Shown: piece by piece, positions 9,125 through 16,980 of the stretch
Position numbering within the stretch: position 1 is the stretch's first letter
Layout: every line of letters begins with the position of its first letter
From: Lentzea terrae
GTDB taxonomy: Bacteria; Actinomycetota; Actinomycetes; Mycobacteriales; Pseudonocardiaceae
DNA length: 64,000 nt
Reading direction: 5' to 3'
Assembly (NCBI RefSeq): GCF_003265345.1
Contig: NZ_QFWW01000031.1
Span: 1 to 64,000 of the forward strand
The notes under the pieces: generated by a model
What the model was told of the DNA's origin: nothing
The model's database searches: none
Seen by the model: the letters and a program-made list of their open reading frames with translations, nothing else
Position numbers and translations under genes: made by a program

Positions 9125-10063
9125 TTGAGAAGCTATTTTCGGCGGACAGCCATCGGGGTCTGCGCCACGCTTGCTCTTGTGGCGGGCTTCGCGGGTGCGG
9201 CTGCTGCGGCACCGCCGCCGCCCGTCGACGAGACCGGGCCGGTGCAGCCCTACGTGGTCGGTGGCCGTGACGCCACCGAGGCCTACGGGTTCGTGGCCAG
9301 CCTCCAACTGCCGGTCTCCGGAGAGCTGCGGCACTTCTGCACCGGCTCGCTGATCACCCGGCGATGGGTGGTCACGGCGGCGCACTGCGTTAAGGATCGG
9401 ATCCTGCCTGGCACCACGAAGGTCCTCCTTGGCTCGAACGACCGCACGGCGGGCGGCACGCTCGCGGGTGTGAGCCGCGTGGTGGTGCACCAGAAGTTCG
9501 ACATGAACAAGCCGGGCTACGACGTGGCGATGGTGGAGCTGGACCAGCCGGTGCCGTATCGGCCGGTGCTGCTCGCGTCGCGCGCGGGCAAGGTCGGCTC
9601 GCTGTCCCGCATCATGGGCTGGGGTGTCGTCTGCGACGCGGACCTCAACGACCCGGTGTGTCGCCAGGCGCCCAAGGTGCTTCAGGAGCTCGACACCAAG
9701 CGGCTGCCCGATCAGCGGTGCATGGGCATCGACTTCTTCGACCGGGCGCGGGAGCTGTGCATCGGCGACCGCAACGACGAGGCGCGGCAGGCGTGCTTCG
9801 GCGACTCGGGTGGCCCGCTGGTCCAGCGGGTCCGGGGTCGGTGGATGCTCATCGGTGCAACCACCGGTGACGGCGACGACACGGTGATGCGTCCGCGCGT
9901 GTGCACGACCGCCCCGGACGGCGCGAACGGTGTGGGGATCTGGCAGGACCTGCCGACCTACCGGTCGTGGATCGCTCAGACGATCTGGGAGTGTGACCGT
10001 CAGGAGGGCGAGAATGTCCAGGCGCAGATGCGTGAGGCAGATGCCCTGATGGCGGCAGCGTAA
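9125..10063 (+). CDS. Secreted trypsin-like serine protease (S1)
   Basis: 312 aa with a TTG start directed by AGGAGG at about 9110. Residues 1-29 are a Sec signal peptide (RR, hydrophobic core, AAAAA before PPPP). The mature N-terminus includes VVGGRDA, matching the IVGG activation site of chymotrypsin-fold proteases. The catalytic triad is present: His87 in VVTAAHCV, Asp133 in YDVAMVEL and Ser228 in CFGDSGGPLV. Asp222 or a nearby acidic residue could confer trypsin-like specificity, which I cannot verify. Monocistronic; a large hairpin follows at 10139. Extracellular proteolysis expected. Confidence 0.92.
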   Translation: MRSYFRRTAIGVCATLALVAGFAGAAAAAPPPPVDETGPVQPYVVGGRDATEAYGFVASLQLPVSGELRHFCTGSLITRRWVVTAAHCVKDRILPGTTKVLLGSNDRTAGGTLAGVSRVVVHQKFDMNKPGYDVAMVELDQPVPYRPVLLASRAGKVGSLSRIMGWGVVCDADLNDPVCRQAPKVLQELDTKRLPDQRCMGIDFFDRARELCIGDRNDEARQACFGDSGGPLVQRVRGRWMLIGATTGDGDDTVMRPRVCTTAPDGANGVGIWQDLPTYRSWIAQTIWECDRQEGENVQAQMREADALMAAA

Positions 10064-10138
10064 CGCTGCGACGGCGGCGCAGCGGCTCTCTGGTGGGCAA
10101 CCAGCCGCCTAGATGGTGCTGCGCCATCGCGCTGCGAA

Positions 10139-10183
10139 GGCCGTCCACGGCCGGGTTTCCCCGAGACCCGGCCGTGAACGGCC
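10139..10183 (+). terminator. Long hairpin downstream of protease
   Basis: GGCCGT-c-CACGGCCGGGT pairs with ACCCGGCCGTG-a-ACGGCC around a short loop: 17 bp with one symmetric mismatch. No clear T-tract, as is common for actinomycete terminators. It lies 75 bp after the protease stop. Confidence 0.65.
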
Positions 10184-10453
10184 TCGTTCCGATCACTGAT
10201 GAAGGCATGGCCGTTCGAGACCCATCTTTCGCCTGTTGCGCCACAGCAGCGTCCAGATACGGGACCAGGTGTGCCACTGCCCTGGTGCACGTCCCGGCGG
10301 TTCGGCGGCGCACTTTGGGGCGCCACCGAACGGCGATGACGGGGCCGACCAGCTGTAGCTGCCGCAGCCGCTACTCGGATTGGTCTTCGTCTGGCTCCTG
10401 CTTGATCACCACCGGGTCAGGTAGGGGGCCGCAGCCCTACGGCGCGGTCGCGG

Positions 10454-10600
10454 ATCTCGCGCCGGTCATGACAGCCGCTGCTGGGGCGGCCGCCGAGCAT
10501 GCCATCAACGCGATAGCAGCGATTCCCAATAACGCCAACGAGTTCTGGGTGGTTGGGTCGGGTGGATCGTGTTCATGTGTCATGCAGACTGCATGACACA
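10454..10600 (+). repeat. Dispersed element, copy B
   Basis: Homologous to 1816-1995. Here the block is open and would read MTAAAGAAAEHAINAIAAIP through NEFWVVG and end in the palindrome. Whether it is ever translated is unclear, and I see no ribosome site. The rest of 10184-10453 shows no supported gene. Confidence 0.5.
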
Positions 10601-10611
10601 TGAACACGATC
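10565..10611. promoter_or_regulatory. 47-bp perfect palindrome containing ATGCAG site 4 (10582-10594)
   Basis: Two perfectly complementary 23-bp arms (10565-10587 and 10589-10611) flank a single A. The centre is ATGCAGACTGCAT, the fourth copy of the dispersed palindrome. It lies just past the 3' end of the convergent methyltransferase gene (10625, minus strand), so it could act as a bidirectional terminator, but it shares its core with sites that are not at gene ends. Confidence 0.8.
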
Positions 10612-10624
10612 GGTGCGCTGGAAG

Positions 10625-11785
10625 CTAACGAGATGGCAAGGTCCAGCTGACCTTTCCGCTGGGCTCGTCGAGCCACACGCGGTGGAGGCCGTCGGACGTG
10701 ACAGTCAGACCAAGGCGGTCCCAGTTCGGTCGGCCGAGGTTGTCCCACGTCTGGTGAGTTCTCTCAAGCTCGTCCCAGAGTGAAATCGGCCCACCTTGCC
10801 GCACCTCTCGCTTGCCGTTCTCACCGAGCTGCGTCTTGACTGCCGCCCAGGAGCCGTCAGGTGTGCTGAATACGGCCCACTCCGGCCCCTGGTCAGTGGC
10901 GCCGTGGTAGCCGAACACGACTTCATCAGGCATCAACGCTTGTACGAGGAACCACGGTACGAGTGACGACCACGGGGTCGGTTCAAGGTGAGTCACCGAG
11001 CGCCTGCCCGCGTTCAGATCCACGGCGATGCTCGTGACCTCGGGAGCGTCGTCGGCATCGCGCATCGCCATGAACCCGGCCCACCGTGGCAGGAATCTGC
11101 CTTCGAGTCGATCGGCGTGGCGCGTCAGCAAGACGAGGTTTCCCGCGTGCGTGCTCGGCTTGATGTCGACGAGCACGAGGCCGCCTTCACGCAGCTGTTC
11201 AGCCCATGCCCAGGGCACGGCAGGTAGAGAGCATGTCGCAATGATCCGGTCGTACGGACCGTGCTCCGGCAAGCCTTCGACACCATGCCCGGCTGCCAGA
11301 GTCGGCCTCAACCCCAGCTCAGCCAGCCGTTTGCGAGCCGTGTCAACGAGTGCTCTGCTGATGTCGACGGAGTACACCCGGTCGGCACCGAGTCGGTGTG
11401 ACATCAGCGCGACGTTGTAGCCAGTCCCGGTGCCGATTTCGAGCACCTTGTCCTTGTCGTCGACATCGAGGGCTTCCAGCATCCGCACCATGAGGCCCGG
11501 CTTGGTCGACGACGAGACTGTTACCCGATGGCCGTTCGCCGTGGTGGCAAGGTCGGTGATCAAGGGTTCGTTGCTGTAGACAGCGGCGAGCCACCCGTCG
11601 TCATCCACGCTCGTCTCGGTCCACTGCCCGTCCTGGCGCTGGACGTAGAACCTCGGCACGAACACATGCCGCGGAGTCGCCTCGACGGCGTCTCGCCACG
11701 CCGGCGACCGCAATGCGCCCTCGGCCGCTATCTGGTCGGCGAGTTGGTGCGCCAGTTCCTGCCACGGCATCGTAGTCGCCGTCAT
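10625..11785 (-). CDS. Protein-L-isoaspartate methyltransferase-like RiPP enzyme
   Basis: 386 aa. N-terminal PCMT fold with the AdoMet motif VLEIGTGTGYN at residues 114-124 and the preceding SSSTKPGLMVRMLEAL; a ~150-residue C-terminal extension follows. It matches the methyltransferase type that accompanies ATP-grasp peptide ligases in actinomycete RiPP loci. Known homologues methylate an Asp side chain in a graspetide to trigger aspartimide/isoAsp formation (imiditides). Start 11785 has GGGGAGCACAGC upstream and overlaps the ligase stop (ATGA), so it is the last gene of a three-gene operon. General repair PCMT is less likely given the context. Confidence 0.88.
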   Translation of the reverse strand: MTATTMPWQELAHQLADQIAAEGALRSPAWRDAVEATPRHVFVPRFYVQRQDGQWTETSVDDDGWLAAVYSNEPLITDLATTANGHRVTVSSSTKPGLMVRMLEALDVDDKDKVLEIGTGTGYNVALMSHRLGADRVYSVDISRALVDTARKRLAELGLRPTLAAGHGVEGLPEHGPYDRIIATCSLPAVPWAWAEQLREGGLVLVDIKPSTHAGNLVLLTRHADRLEGRFLPRWAGFMAMRDADDAPEVTSIAVDLNAGRRSVTHLEPTPWSSLVPWFLVQALMPDEVVFGYHGATDQGPEWAVFSTPDGSWAAVKTQLGENGKREVRQGGPISLWDELERTHQTWDNLGRPNWDRLGLTVTSDGLHRVWLDEPSGKVSWTLPSR

Positions 11786-12738
11786 GCTGTGCTCCCCTTC
11801 TCCAGGAGGTCGGCGAGCGCTTCCGTGATCGGCGCCTCGATCGCGTCCTCGATCCATCCATACTGGCCACCTGCGTTGCATTCGAGAAACACCCACAAGT
11901 CATCCGGTTGGATGACGAAGTCGAACGTTCCGTAGGTGAGACCCATTTCGACGCAGTACTCCCGCACGCCGGTCGCGACGTTGGAGGGCGGGTCGATCCG
12001 TTCGTATCGCAAGGCGCCGTAGTCGTTGCGCCAATCGAGGTGGGTCTCGGCGGACTGCGCGTGGACTGCTGCCGCGAAGAGTCTGTTGCCGACCACAATC
12101 ACCCGAGCCTCGTACGACTTGGGTATCCAGCGTTGGAACTGGTGGGCGTTGACCTCGATCCCGCGCAGGTCTGCTAGGTCGGCCTCGTCAAGCCGGTGAG
12201 TGAAGGCGGTTTTGCGTCGGCCTTCTTCCTTGATCGCGGGTGCACCGAACGCTTTGGTGATCGTTTCGCCGCCCTTCGCGAACCGCTTGACCGCAGCTGG
12301 CTCGTTGGTTACCAGCGTGTCGGCGACCATGAGCCCGCACCGTGCTGCGGTGACCAGTTGAACCGGCTTGTACGAAGCGTCAGCATTCCGCGAGGGGTGG
12401 TTGATCCAGGGGATTGGCAGGGACGTTAGTACGCCGCCAAGGCCGAGTTTCGTTTCGGTCATGGCCCAATGCCGTTCAGTCGGCGACAGCTCGGCGGGGA
12501 GGGCGAACGCGCCGGGACTCCGGTACCAAATCGACCGCAGTTCCTCAAGCGCGATCACCCGCCCACCTGCGGACAACGTCCCCATCCACTGCCCGTTCCG
12601 CAACTCTGCATCGATACTCGCCCGCTGCGGAAACCACGCTGTGTCCACTCGGGCGACAGGCACTTCTCGACCTTCCAGCACCTTCACCATGCGGTCAGCG
12701 GTGATGTCCAGTTCGGGCGCGAGGATGAGGACGGTCAT
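11782..12738 (-). CDS. ATP-grasp ribosomal peptide maturase
   Basis: 318 aa. N-terminal LILAPELDITADRMVKVLEGREVPVARVD, then the IWYRSPGAF block and the ATP-grasp half with AKGGETITKAFG, and a C-terminal TYGTFDFVIQ...FLECNAGGQYGW carrying the metal/ATP-binding Glu and Asn. This is the layout of graspetide ligases, which form ester or amide links between Ser/Thr/Lys and Asp/Glu side chains of a precursor. It starts on the last codons of the precursor (ATGA overlap at 12738) and overlaps the methyltransferase. Confidence 0.9.
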   Translation of the reverse strand: MTVLILAPELDITADRMVKVLEGREVPVARVDTAWFPQRASIDAELRNGQWMGTLSAGGRVIALEELRSIWYRSPGAFALPAELSPTERHWAMTETKLGLGGVLTSLPIPWINHPSRNADASYKPVQLVTAARCGLMVADTLVTNEPAAVKRFAKGGETITKAFGAPAIKEEGRRKTAFTHRLDEADLADLRGIEVNAHQFQRWIPKSYEARVIVVGNRLFAAAVHAQSAETHLDWRNDYGALRYERIDPPSNVATGVREYCVEMGLTYGTFDFVIQPDDLWVFLECNAGGQYGWIEDAIEAPITEALADLLEKGSTA

Positions 12739-13067
12739 CAGTCGTTGATCCAGTCCTCGGAGCTGGGCGGGTCCTCACCATCCGTGCTCGCGGTGGTGAT
12801 CGCGGTCGGCTCGGCCATGTGCGGACTGTCGATCAGCGCGACACCTGCGTGATCGACTGCTTTCTGCTGTTCCGCGTCGTACGTCCACTCAGGCAGCACG
12901 CGGCCAGAGCCTGCCGGGACCGCACGGCGGAGTCCCCACGGCCGAACACCGGCAGGCGACGGCATGTCGCCGGCCCGCTGCTCGAAACTAGACCCGTTGA
13001 GCGCGAACTGTGCGCTGACCGACGCGAGCGGATCTGCGTCGGGTAGCTCGGTTACTGCTGCGGTCAT
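12738..13067 (-). CDS. ATP-grasp-modified RiPP precursor peptide
   Basis: 109 aa. It carries a leader-type segment FALNGSSFEQR...SPAGVRPWGLRRAVP (residues about 21-51), resembling the ATP-grasp target-peptide family (PFxLR/PWGLRR box). The acidic, Thr/Ser-rich tail (about residues 88-109, AITTASTDGEDPPSSEDW) is the likely core: Thr/Ser donors and Asp/Glu acceptors for ligation. Asp96-Gly97 is a chemically favoured site for the isoaspartate methyltransferase. I chose ATG 13067 because GGAAGGA lies 6 bp before it; the ATG at 13085 overlaps that site. First gene of the operon. Confidence 0.85.
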   Translation of the reverse strand: MTAAVTELPDADPLASVSAQFALNGSSFEQRAGDMPSPAGVRPWGLRRAVPAGSGRVLPEWTYDAEQQKAVDHAGVALIDSPHMAEPTAITTASTDGEDPPSSEDWIND

Positions 13068-13151
13068 GCGTATTCCTTCCGTCATGTCGGGCTGGTTGTG
13101 CCCGACTAGTTCAGTCCCATCCGCGCCGGGAACATGCTCCGGCCGGACCTC

Positions 13152-14378
13152 TTATCGGGATGGTTGAGGAGCGGACTCGTCAACGTCGCGGTCAAGCTGG
13201 CGGTGCATGTCCGCCGCGCGGTCGGACAGGCCATACGCGTCGAACTTCGCGCGGGCCAGGATGTAGTGACCACGGGCGATTGCCGGGTTCGTGTGTTCGG
13301 CGGCCGCCGCGGCGACGGCCGCCGCTTCGGCGATGTAGAAGTCGTTGCCGGTCGTCTTCAAGACCTCGAGCACGGGCTTGATGGTCGCGTGGGCCTTCGT
13401 GGTCTGGCCATCGTCGAGCAGGATCTGGGCGAGGTAGGTGAGCACACGGGCACGGCCGACCGTGTCACCGATGCCGCTCATCAGTCGTTCGGCTGTGCGC
13501 AGGTGCGCGATTGCGGAGTCGGGGTCGTCGAGCTTGGCGCGGAGGACACCGATGCGGCGATGCCGCAACGCAATGCCGTGTGGATCTTCGATTTGCTCTG
13601 CGGTAGCGAGAGAGGCTTCGTAGTGCTCAAGCGCGGTCTTGAGGTTGCCTGCGTCCTCGTGGGCACGGCCATGTGACGACTGCGCGGTGGACAGCACTTG
13701 AAGGTCGCCGAGGGAGGTGGCGCGGCGTACGGCCATGTTGGCGTAATCGATGGCTTCCTTGTGCATTCCCTTGGTCGACAGGCAGCGGGCGGCTCGGGCA
13801 AGCGCGGTGGCGTGCCGATGCTCTCGCTTTTCATCCTCGACATCGGGGTGGAGGCGGATCGTCACGAACTGAGTGAGCAGCGCGGTGAAGTTACTACCGC
13901 AGTAGCGGGCGAGTGACCACATGGGCTCGGCGAGCTCACATGCGGCCCCGTAGAGGCGATATTGGACGGCACCGTCGAGCATCTGGAAGAGACGGGTTTC
14001 GTTATCCCGGAACCAGTTCACCGCGATGGTGGGGGATTCGAGAGGCTGTGTTGCGAGGTTGTAGACGGTGCTGAGGCGCCACGCTCTGGGCTGGATGGTT
14101 ATGTCAGCGCGGGCGGCGTATTTCGCGTGCCACATGACGAGGGTGCTGTATCCGGTTGGGTCGTCTGATGCAGGCTGCATGACGACGTCGAGCTTGTAGT
14201 TGGTTCCGTCCGTGTTGACCGCGCGGCCGGCGTCGACGAGCTCGGCGAGGACGTCATAGCCGTCTCGGGGTTCGCCGACGACGGCGCGGAAGAGCTCGGC
14301 GGGGACGATGTCGGAGGTGCCGGGCATCCCGGTGAGGGTGCGTAGTGCCCAGTCAGCGATCAGGGATAGCTCCGCCAT
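13152..14378 (-). CDS. TPR-containing protein, paralogue 1
   Basis: 408 aa. N-terminal ~170 residues start LRTLTGMPGTSDIV and contain a winged-helix-like stretch (DVLAELVDAGRAVNTDGTNYKL) followed by MQPASDD; the rest is TPR-like (GRAHEDAGNLKTALEHYEAS, IALRHRRIGVLRAKLDDPDS). It is clearly paralogous to the next gene upstream (GMPGTSD, MQPAS and RHRRIG in equivalent places). Start 14378 has CCGGAGAAAACG upstream; the longer frame to 14576 runs into the neighbour. The ATGCAG palindrome at 14168 lies inside it, coding Met-Gln-Pro-Ala. It follows the RiPP operon on the same strand with an 84-bp gap. Function unknown; a sensor/regulatory partner is plausible. Confidence 0.8.
   Translation of the reverse strand: MAELSLIADWALRTLTGMPGTSDIVPAELFRAVVGEPRDGYDVLAELVDAGRAVNTDGTNYKLDVVMQPASDDPTGYSTLVMWHAKYAARADITIQPRAWRLSTVYNLATQPLESPTIAVNWFRDNETRLFQMLDGAVQYRLYGAACELAEPMWSLARYCGSNFTALLTQFVTIRLHPDVEDEKREHRHATALARAARCLSTKGMHKEAIDYANMAVRRATSLGDLQVLSTAQSSHGRAHEDAGNLKTALEHYEASLATAEQIEDPHGIALRHRRIGVLRAKLDDPDSAIAHLRTAERLMSGIGDTVGRARVLTYLAQILLDDGQTTKAHATIKPVLEVLKTTGNDFYIAEAAAVAAAAAEHTNPAIARGHYILARAKFDAYGLSDRAADMHRQLDRDVDESAPQPSR
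14168..14180. promoter_or_regulatory. ATGCAGNCTGCAT palindrome, site 5 (intragenic)
   Basis: Inside the TPR gene 13152-14378, followed by GA. The protein reads MQPAS here. The equivalent codons of the paralogue also form the exact palindrome, so descent from one ancestral site explains two of the eight copies. Confidence 0.6.
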
Positions 14379-14457
14379 CGTTTTCTCCGGTGCGTTGCAG
14401 TGGTGGGGCAGATGTTGAAACGCCGCTGTGCCGGCGGATCGCGCTTGCGGTGGGCGT

Positions 14458-15681
14458 CTACTGCGGCAGCTGCGGGGTGAGGGCCGCAACGCGAGCCCGT
14501 ACGCGGTCGGCGTGCATGGGTTCGCCGCCGGACTCGAACTTGTCGATGGCTTCGGTGTAGAAGCGCAAAGCGGCACTACCGGTCGGGTCGGCGTGCTCGG
14601 AGGCCTGGCCGAGAACCTCGTTGGCGTCGGCCTGCCAGTAGTCGGATCCGCTGGTCGCGAGGATCTTCAGGGCGGGGTACACCGCGGCATAGGTGGATGC
14701 CGGCTGTTCGCCTGTGAGGAGCGCGCGCCCGAGGAACGTGATGACGCGGGCGTGACCGACCGTGTCGTCTGCGGTCTTCATCAGTTCGGCGGCCTTTTCG
14801 TGGTGGCTGATGGCTCCAGACGGATCGTCGAGCTCGACCAGAACCTCGCCGATGCGTCGATGCCGCAACGCGAGACTGCGTGGGTCTTCGAGCTGTTCGG
14901 CGAGAGCCAGGGCCTGCCGGTAGTACTTCATGGCGGCGTGTGGCTGCTTCGCGAACTGGTGGGCCCGGCCGCAGATGGACAGGGCGGCCGAGAGGATGCG
15001 GGGCTCGTCGGCCGCCCAGGCGTATTCCAGTGCGAGTTCGCTTGCCTGGAAGGCTTCGGTGTGGCGCTGCAGACTCGACAGCGCGTAGGCCGCACGGCTG
15101 TGGCACACGGCGAGGGTTCGAGCCTGATGATCCTCAGGGAGGTGCTCGGCCGCGGCGAGGGCGAGGGTCTGGGTCGCCAGTTCGTTCTCGTGGTCTCCGG
15201 TGAGCCGGTGGAGTGACCACAGCGGCTCGGCGAGCTGAAGGACGAGGTCATGCCAGCCGTGGTCGTGCGCGGCGTTGAGCATGGCGGTGAGGCCGCGGAG
15301 GTGTTCGTAAAACCAGGTCTTCGCGTGCTCGGCGGATTCGTACAGCTGGCCCGGCTTGGCATAGGCGGGGGAGATGCGGAAGCTGTGCGGCTGGGTGGCT
15401 TTGTCCGCCATCGTGGCGCGGGTCGCGTACCACCCGATGACCAAGCGGTAGGCGGGGAGACTTTCTGATGCAGGCTGCATGATCGTGGTGAGCTTGATGT
15501 GGTGCTCGTCGACCTGGCTGGCTTGGCCGGCCTGAGTCCATTCGGCGATGATGGCCGCGCCGAGGATGGGATCGCCGACGACATGGTGGACGAGGTCGTG
15601 AGAGACGACGTCGGAGGTACCGGGCATCCCGGTGAGCGTGCGCAAGGTGCCCTCGGCGAGCTTGGGCAACTCGACGGCCAT
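14458..15681 (-). CDS. TPR-containing protein, paralogue 2
   Basis: 407 aa, same architecture as paralogue 1: LRTLTGMPGTSDVVSHDLVHHVVGDP at the N-terminus, MQPASES near residue 72, then TPR repeats (GRAHQFAKQPHAAMKYYRQA, LALRHRRIGEVLVELDDP, LTGEQPASTYAAVYPAL). The pair likely arose by tandem duplication. It starts at ATG 15681; a weak purine stretch precedes it. The 79-bp gap to paralogue 1 suggests cotranscription towards the RiPP genes. Confidence 0.8.
   Translation of the reverse strand: MAVELPKLAEGTLRTLTGMPGTSDVVSHDLVHHVVGDPILGAAIIAEWTQAGQASQVDEHHIKLTTIMQPASESLPAYRLVIGWYATRATMADKATQPHSFRISPAYAKPGQLYESAEHAKTWFYEHLRGLTAMLNAAHDHGWHDLVLQLAEPLWSLHRLTGDHENELATQTLALAAAEHLPEDHQARTLAVCHSRAAYALSSLQRHTEAFQASELALEYAWAADEPRILSAALSICGRAHQFAKQPHAAMKYYRQALALAEQLEDPRSLALRHRRIGEVLVELDDPSGAISHHEKAAELMKTADDTVGHARVITFLGRALLTGEQPASTYAAVYPALKILATSGSDYWQADANEVLGQASEHADPTGSAALRFYTEAIDKFESGGEPMHADRVRARVAALTPQLPQ
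15468..15480. promoter_or_regulatory. ATGCAGNCTGCAT palindrome, site 6 (intragenic)
   Basis: Inside the TPR gene 14458-15681 at the codons for MQPAS, homologous in position to site 5. Confidence 0.6.
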
Positions 15682-15755
15682 AAATCGCTCCGATGCGTTG
15701 TGCGGTAAGGAAATGGGGAGGCGCGAGGCGAGCGCGACGGTGCGGCCGCTCCCGG

Positions 15756-16013
15756 TTATCCGCTGTGAACAGCGGGTGGATGGTGGCGGTGGAAAGCTTC
15801 GGCTAGCGGCACGACAGCCTCGCCCAGCGCGTACTTCTTGTCGTCCGGCTTGTGTACGACGAAGCCAGCGGCCGAGTGCTCAGCAAGCAGGTGATAGGTC
15901 GTCGAACGGGGCAGGTTGAGCTCGTGAGCAATCGTGGCCGCCGCCATCGGACCGTCCTTGGCAAGCAGGGACAGCACCGCGAGGCCGCGGCGGAGCGCGG
16001 GGATATGAGTCAT
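15756..16013 (-). CDS. Stand-alone IclR-type winged-helix protein
   Basis: 85 aa. The whole protein is the IclR N-terminal domain: ALRRGLAVLSLLAKDGPMAAATIAHELNLPRSTTYHLLAEH followed by wing residues and YALGEAVVPLAEAF. Full IclR regulators are ~250 aa with a ligand-binding domain, absent here. The stop is followed by non-homologous sequence, so this is either a natural HTH-only version or an old truncation. Probably binds DNA as a dimer without effector; possible regulator of the TPR/RiPP genes just downstream. Confidence 0.75.
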   Translation of the reverse strand: MTHIPALRRGLAVLSLLAKDGPMAAATIAHELNLPRSTTYHLLAEHSAAGFVVHKPDDKKYALGEAVVPLAEAFHRHHPPAVHSG

Positions 16014-16098
16014 TTGCTGGACTTCCTGGCGAACGGACCGAGCGGAAGGCGGGACTAGATGAACGGGACGGCGCGGCGTTCTTGTTTAGCCGCGATGA

Positions 16099-16410
16099 CT
16101 ACGGCGTGCAGGTGAGGTCAGGAGATGGTTGTGGTGCGTTGGTGTCGACGTCGCCACAGCTGGGCCTGGATTCGCCGGGCACTGTCCTGAGCACGTCCGC
16201 CTCGGCCAGGTAGAGGCGCCCGAGGTCGATCAGCAACGTGCCGAGTTCCTCATAGTGCGCCGACCGCTCCAGGTCGGGAGCCAGGCCGCACGTCTGCATC
16301 ATGTTCCTTGCGAGCATCTCGCCGAACTGCGGATGCGACTTGACGACTTCACGTGTAAGTCGCTGCAGTGAAACGCGTAGGAGGTCCTCGGTCAGGATTT
16401 CCGCAGCCAT
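16099..16410 (-). CDS. Hypothetical protein
   Basis: 103 aa, mostly helical (LLRVSLQRLTREVVKSHPQFGEMLARNMMQ, LLIDLGRLYLAEADVLRTV), ending in a Pro/Thr-rich tail with two Cys. No family recognised. Same strand as its neighbours, 61 bp after the 16472 gene; reasonable coding look and an ATG start. Confidence 0.6.
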   Translation of the reverse strand: MAAEILTEDLLRVSLQRLTREVVKSHPQFGEMLARNMMQTCGLAPDLERSAHYEELGTLLIDLGRLYLAEADVLRTVPGESRPSCGDVDTNAPQPSPDLTCTP

Positions 16411-16471
16411 AGCGGGATCCCCTCGTCATCGGTCGAACTGGTGCGTGGTCCGCCAGGTTCGGTCTTGGCCC

Positions 16472-16849
16472 TCACTGCGGACTTCTTCCCTGGGGGCTGT
16501 AGTGCTCGGCTGTCCACTCTTGAAGGAAGTCGTCGTTCCAAGGCACGACGAGCACCCAATGGAGTGCCACGTGGACCGGCACCTGGTAGTCGAACAGGAC
16601 ATCGCCGGGACACCGCGGCCGCTGTGCTGATGGGCCACCGCGCACGCGTCGTATTTCGGAAAGACCGGACTCCGGCAGGGTGACGAGATCGAAGTACTCA
16701 CCGCTCGGCTTGATGAGCGCACCCACAACGCCGCCGTTGCAGGTGATCATCGGGAGGTGCCGCCAGCCTTCGTCTTTTGCCTGCTGGATGCTCACACCGA
16801 ACGGGTCCGGCGGCAGAGGTTGATCATCCTGTGGAGTCGCGCTGGTCAC
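16472..16849 (-). CDS. Hypothetical protein
   Basis: 125 aa from a GTG start that overlaps the stop of the 44-aa membrane peptide (GTGA). Contains GWRHLPMITCNGGVVGALIK and HVALHWVLVVPWNDDFLQEW. I do not recognise it. The longer frame upstream to 17002 would run through the small membrane-peptide gene, so the coupled GTG start is preferred. Confidence 0.6.
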   Translation of the reverse strand: MTSATPQDDQPLPPDPFGVSIQQAKDEGWRHLPMITCNGGVVGALIKPSGEYFDLVTLPESGLSEIRRVRGGPSAQRPRCPGDVLFDYQVPVHVALHWVLVVPWNDDFLQEWTAEHYSPQGRSPQ

Positions 16850-16980
16850 TGAGCTGCCCGCCTCGCGCGCGACTGAATGATCTGCTCGTGCTCGCGCGCT
16901 TGTGCAAGAAAGATTCCCAGCCGCACCAGGAAGAACAGCCCCGCGAGAGCTATCAGTCCAATTTGGATAGCAAGGCTCAT
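16846..16980 (-). CDS. 44-aa single-span membrane peptide
   Basis: Residues 3-26 (LAIQIGLIALAGLFFLVRLGIF) make one transmembrane helix, followed by a basic/amphipathic tail (EHEQIIQSRARR). Its ATG overlaps the stop of the upstream gene (ATGA at 16977-16980) and its TGA overlaps the next start, so it is locked between two genes. The double coupling is the main argument that it is real. Confidence 0.65.
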   Translation of the reverse strand: MSLAIQIGLIALAGLFFLVRLGIFLAQAREHEQIIQSRARRAAQ

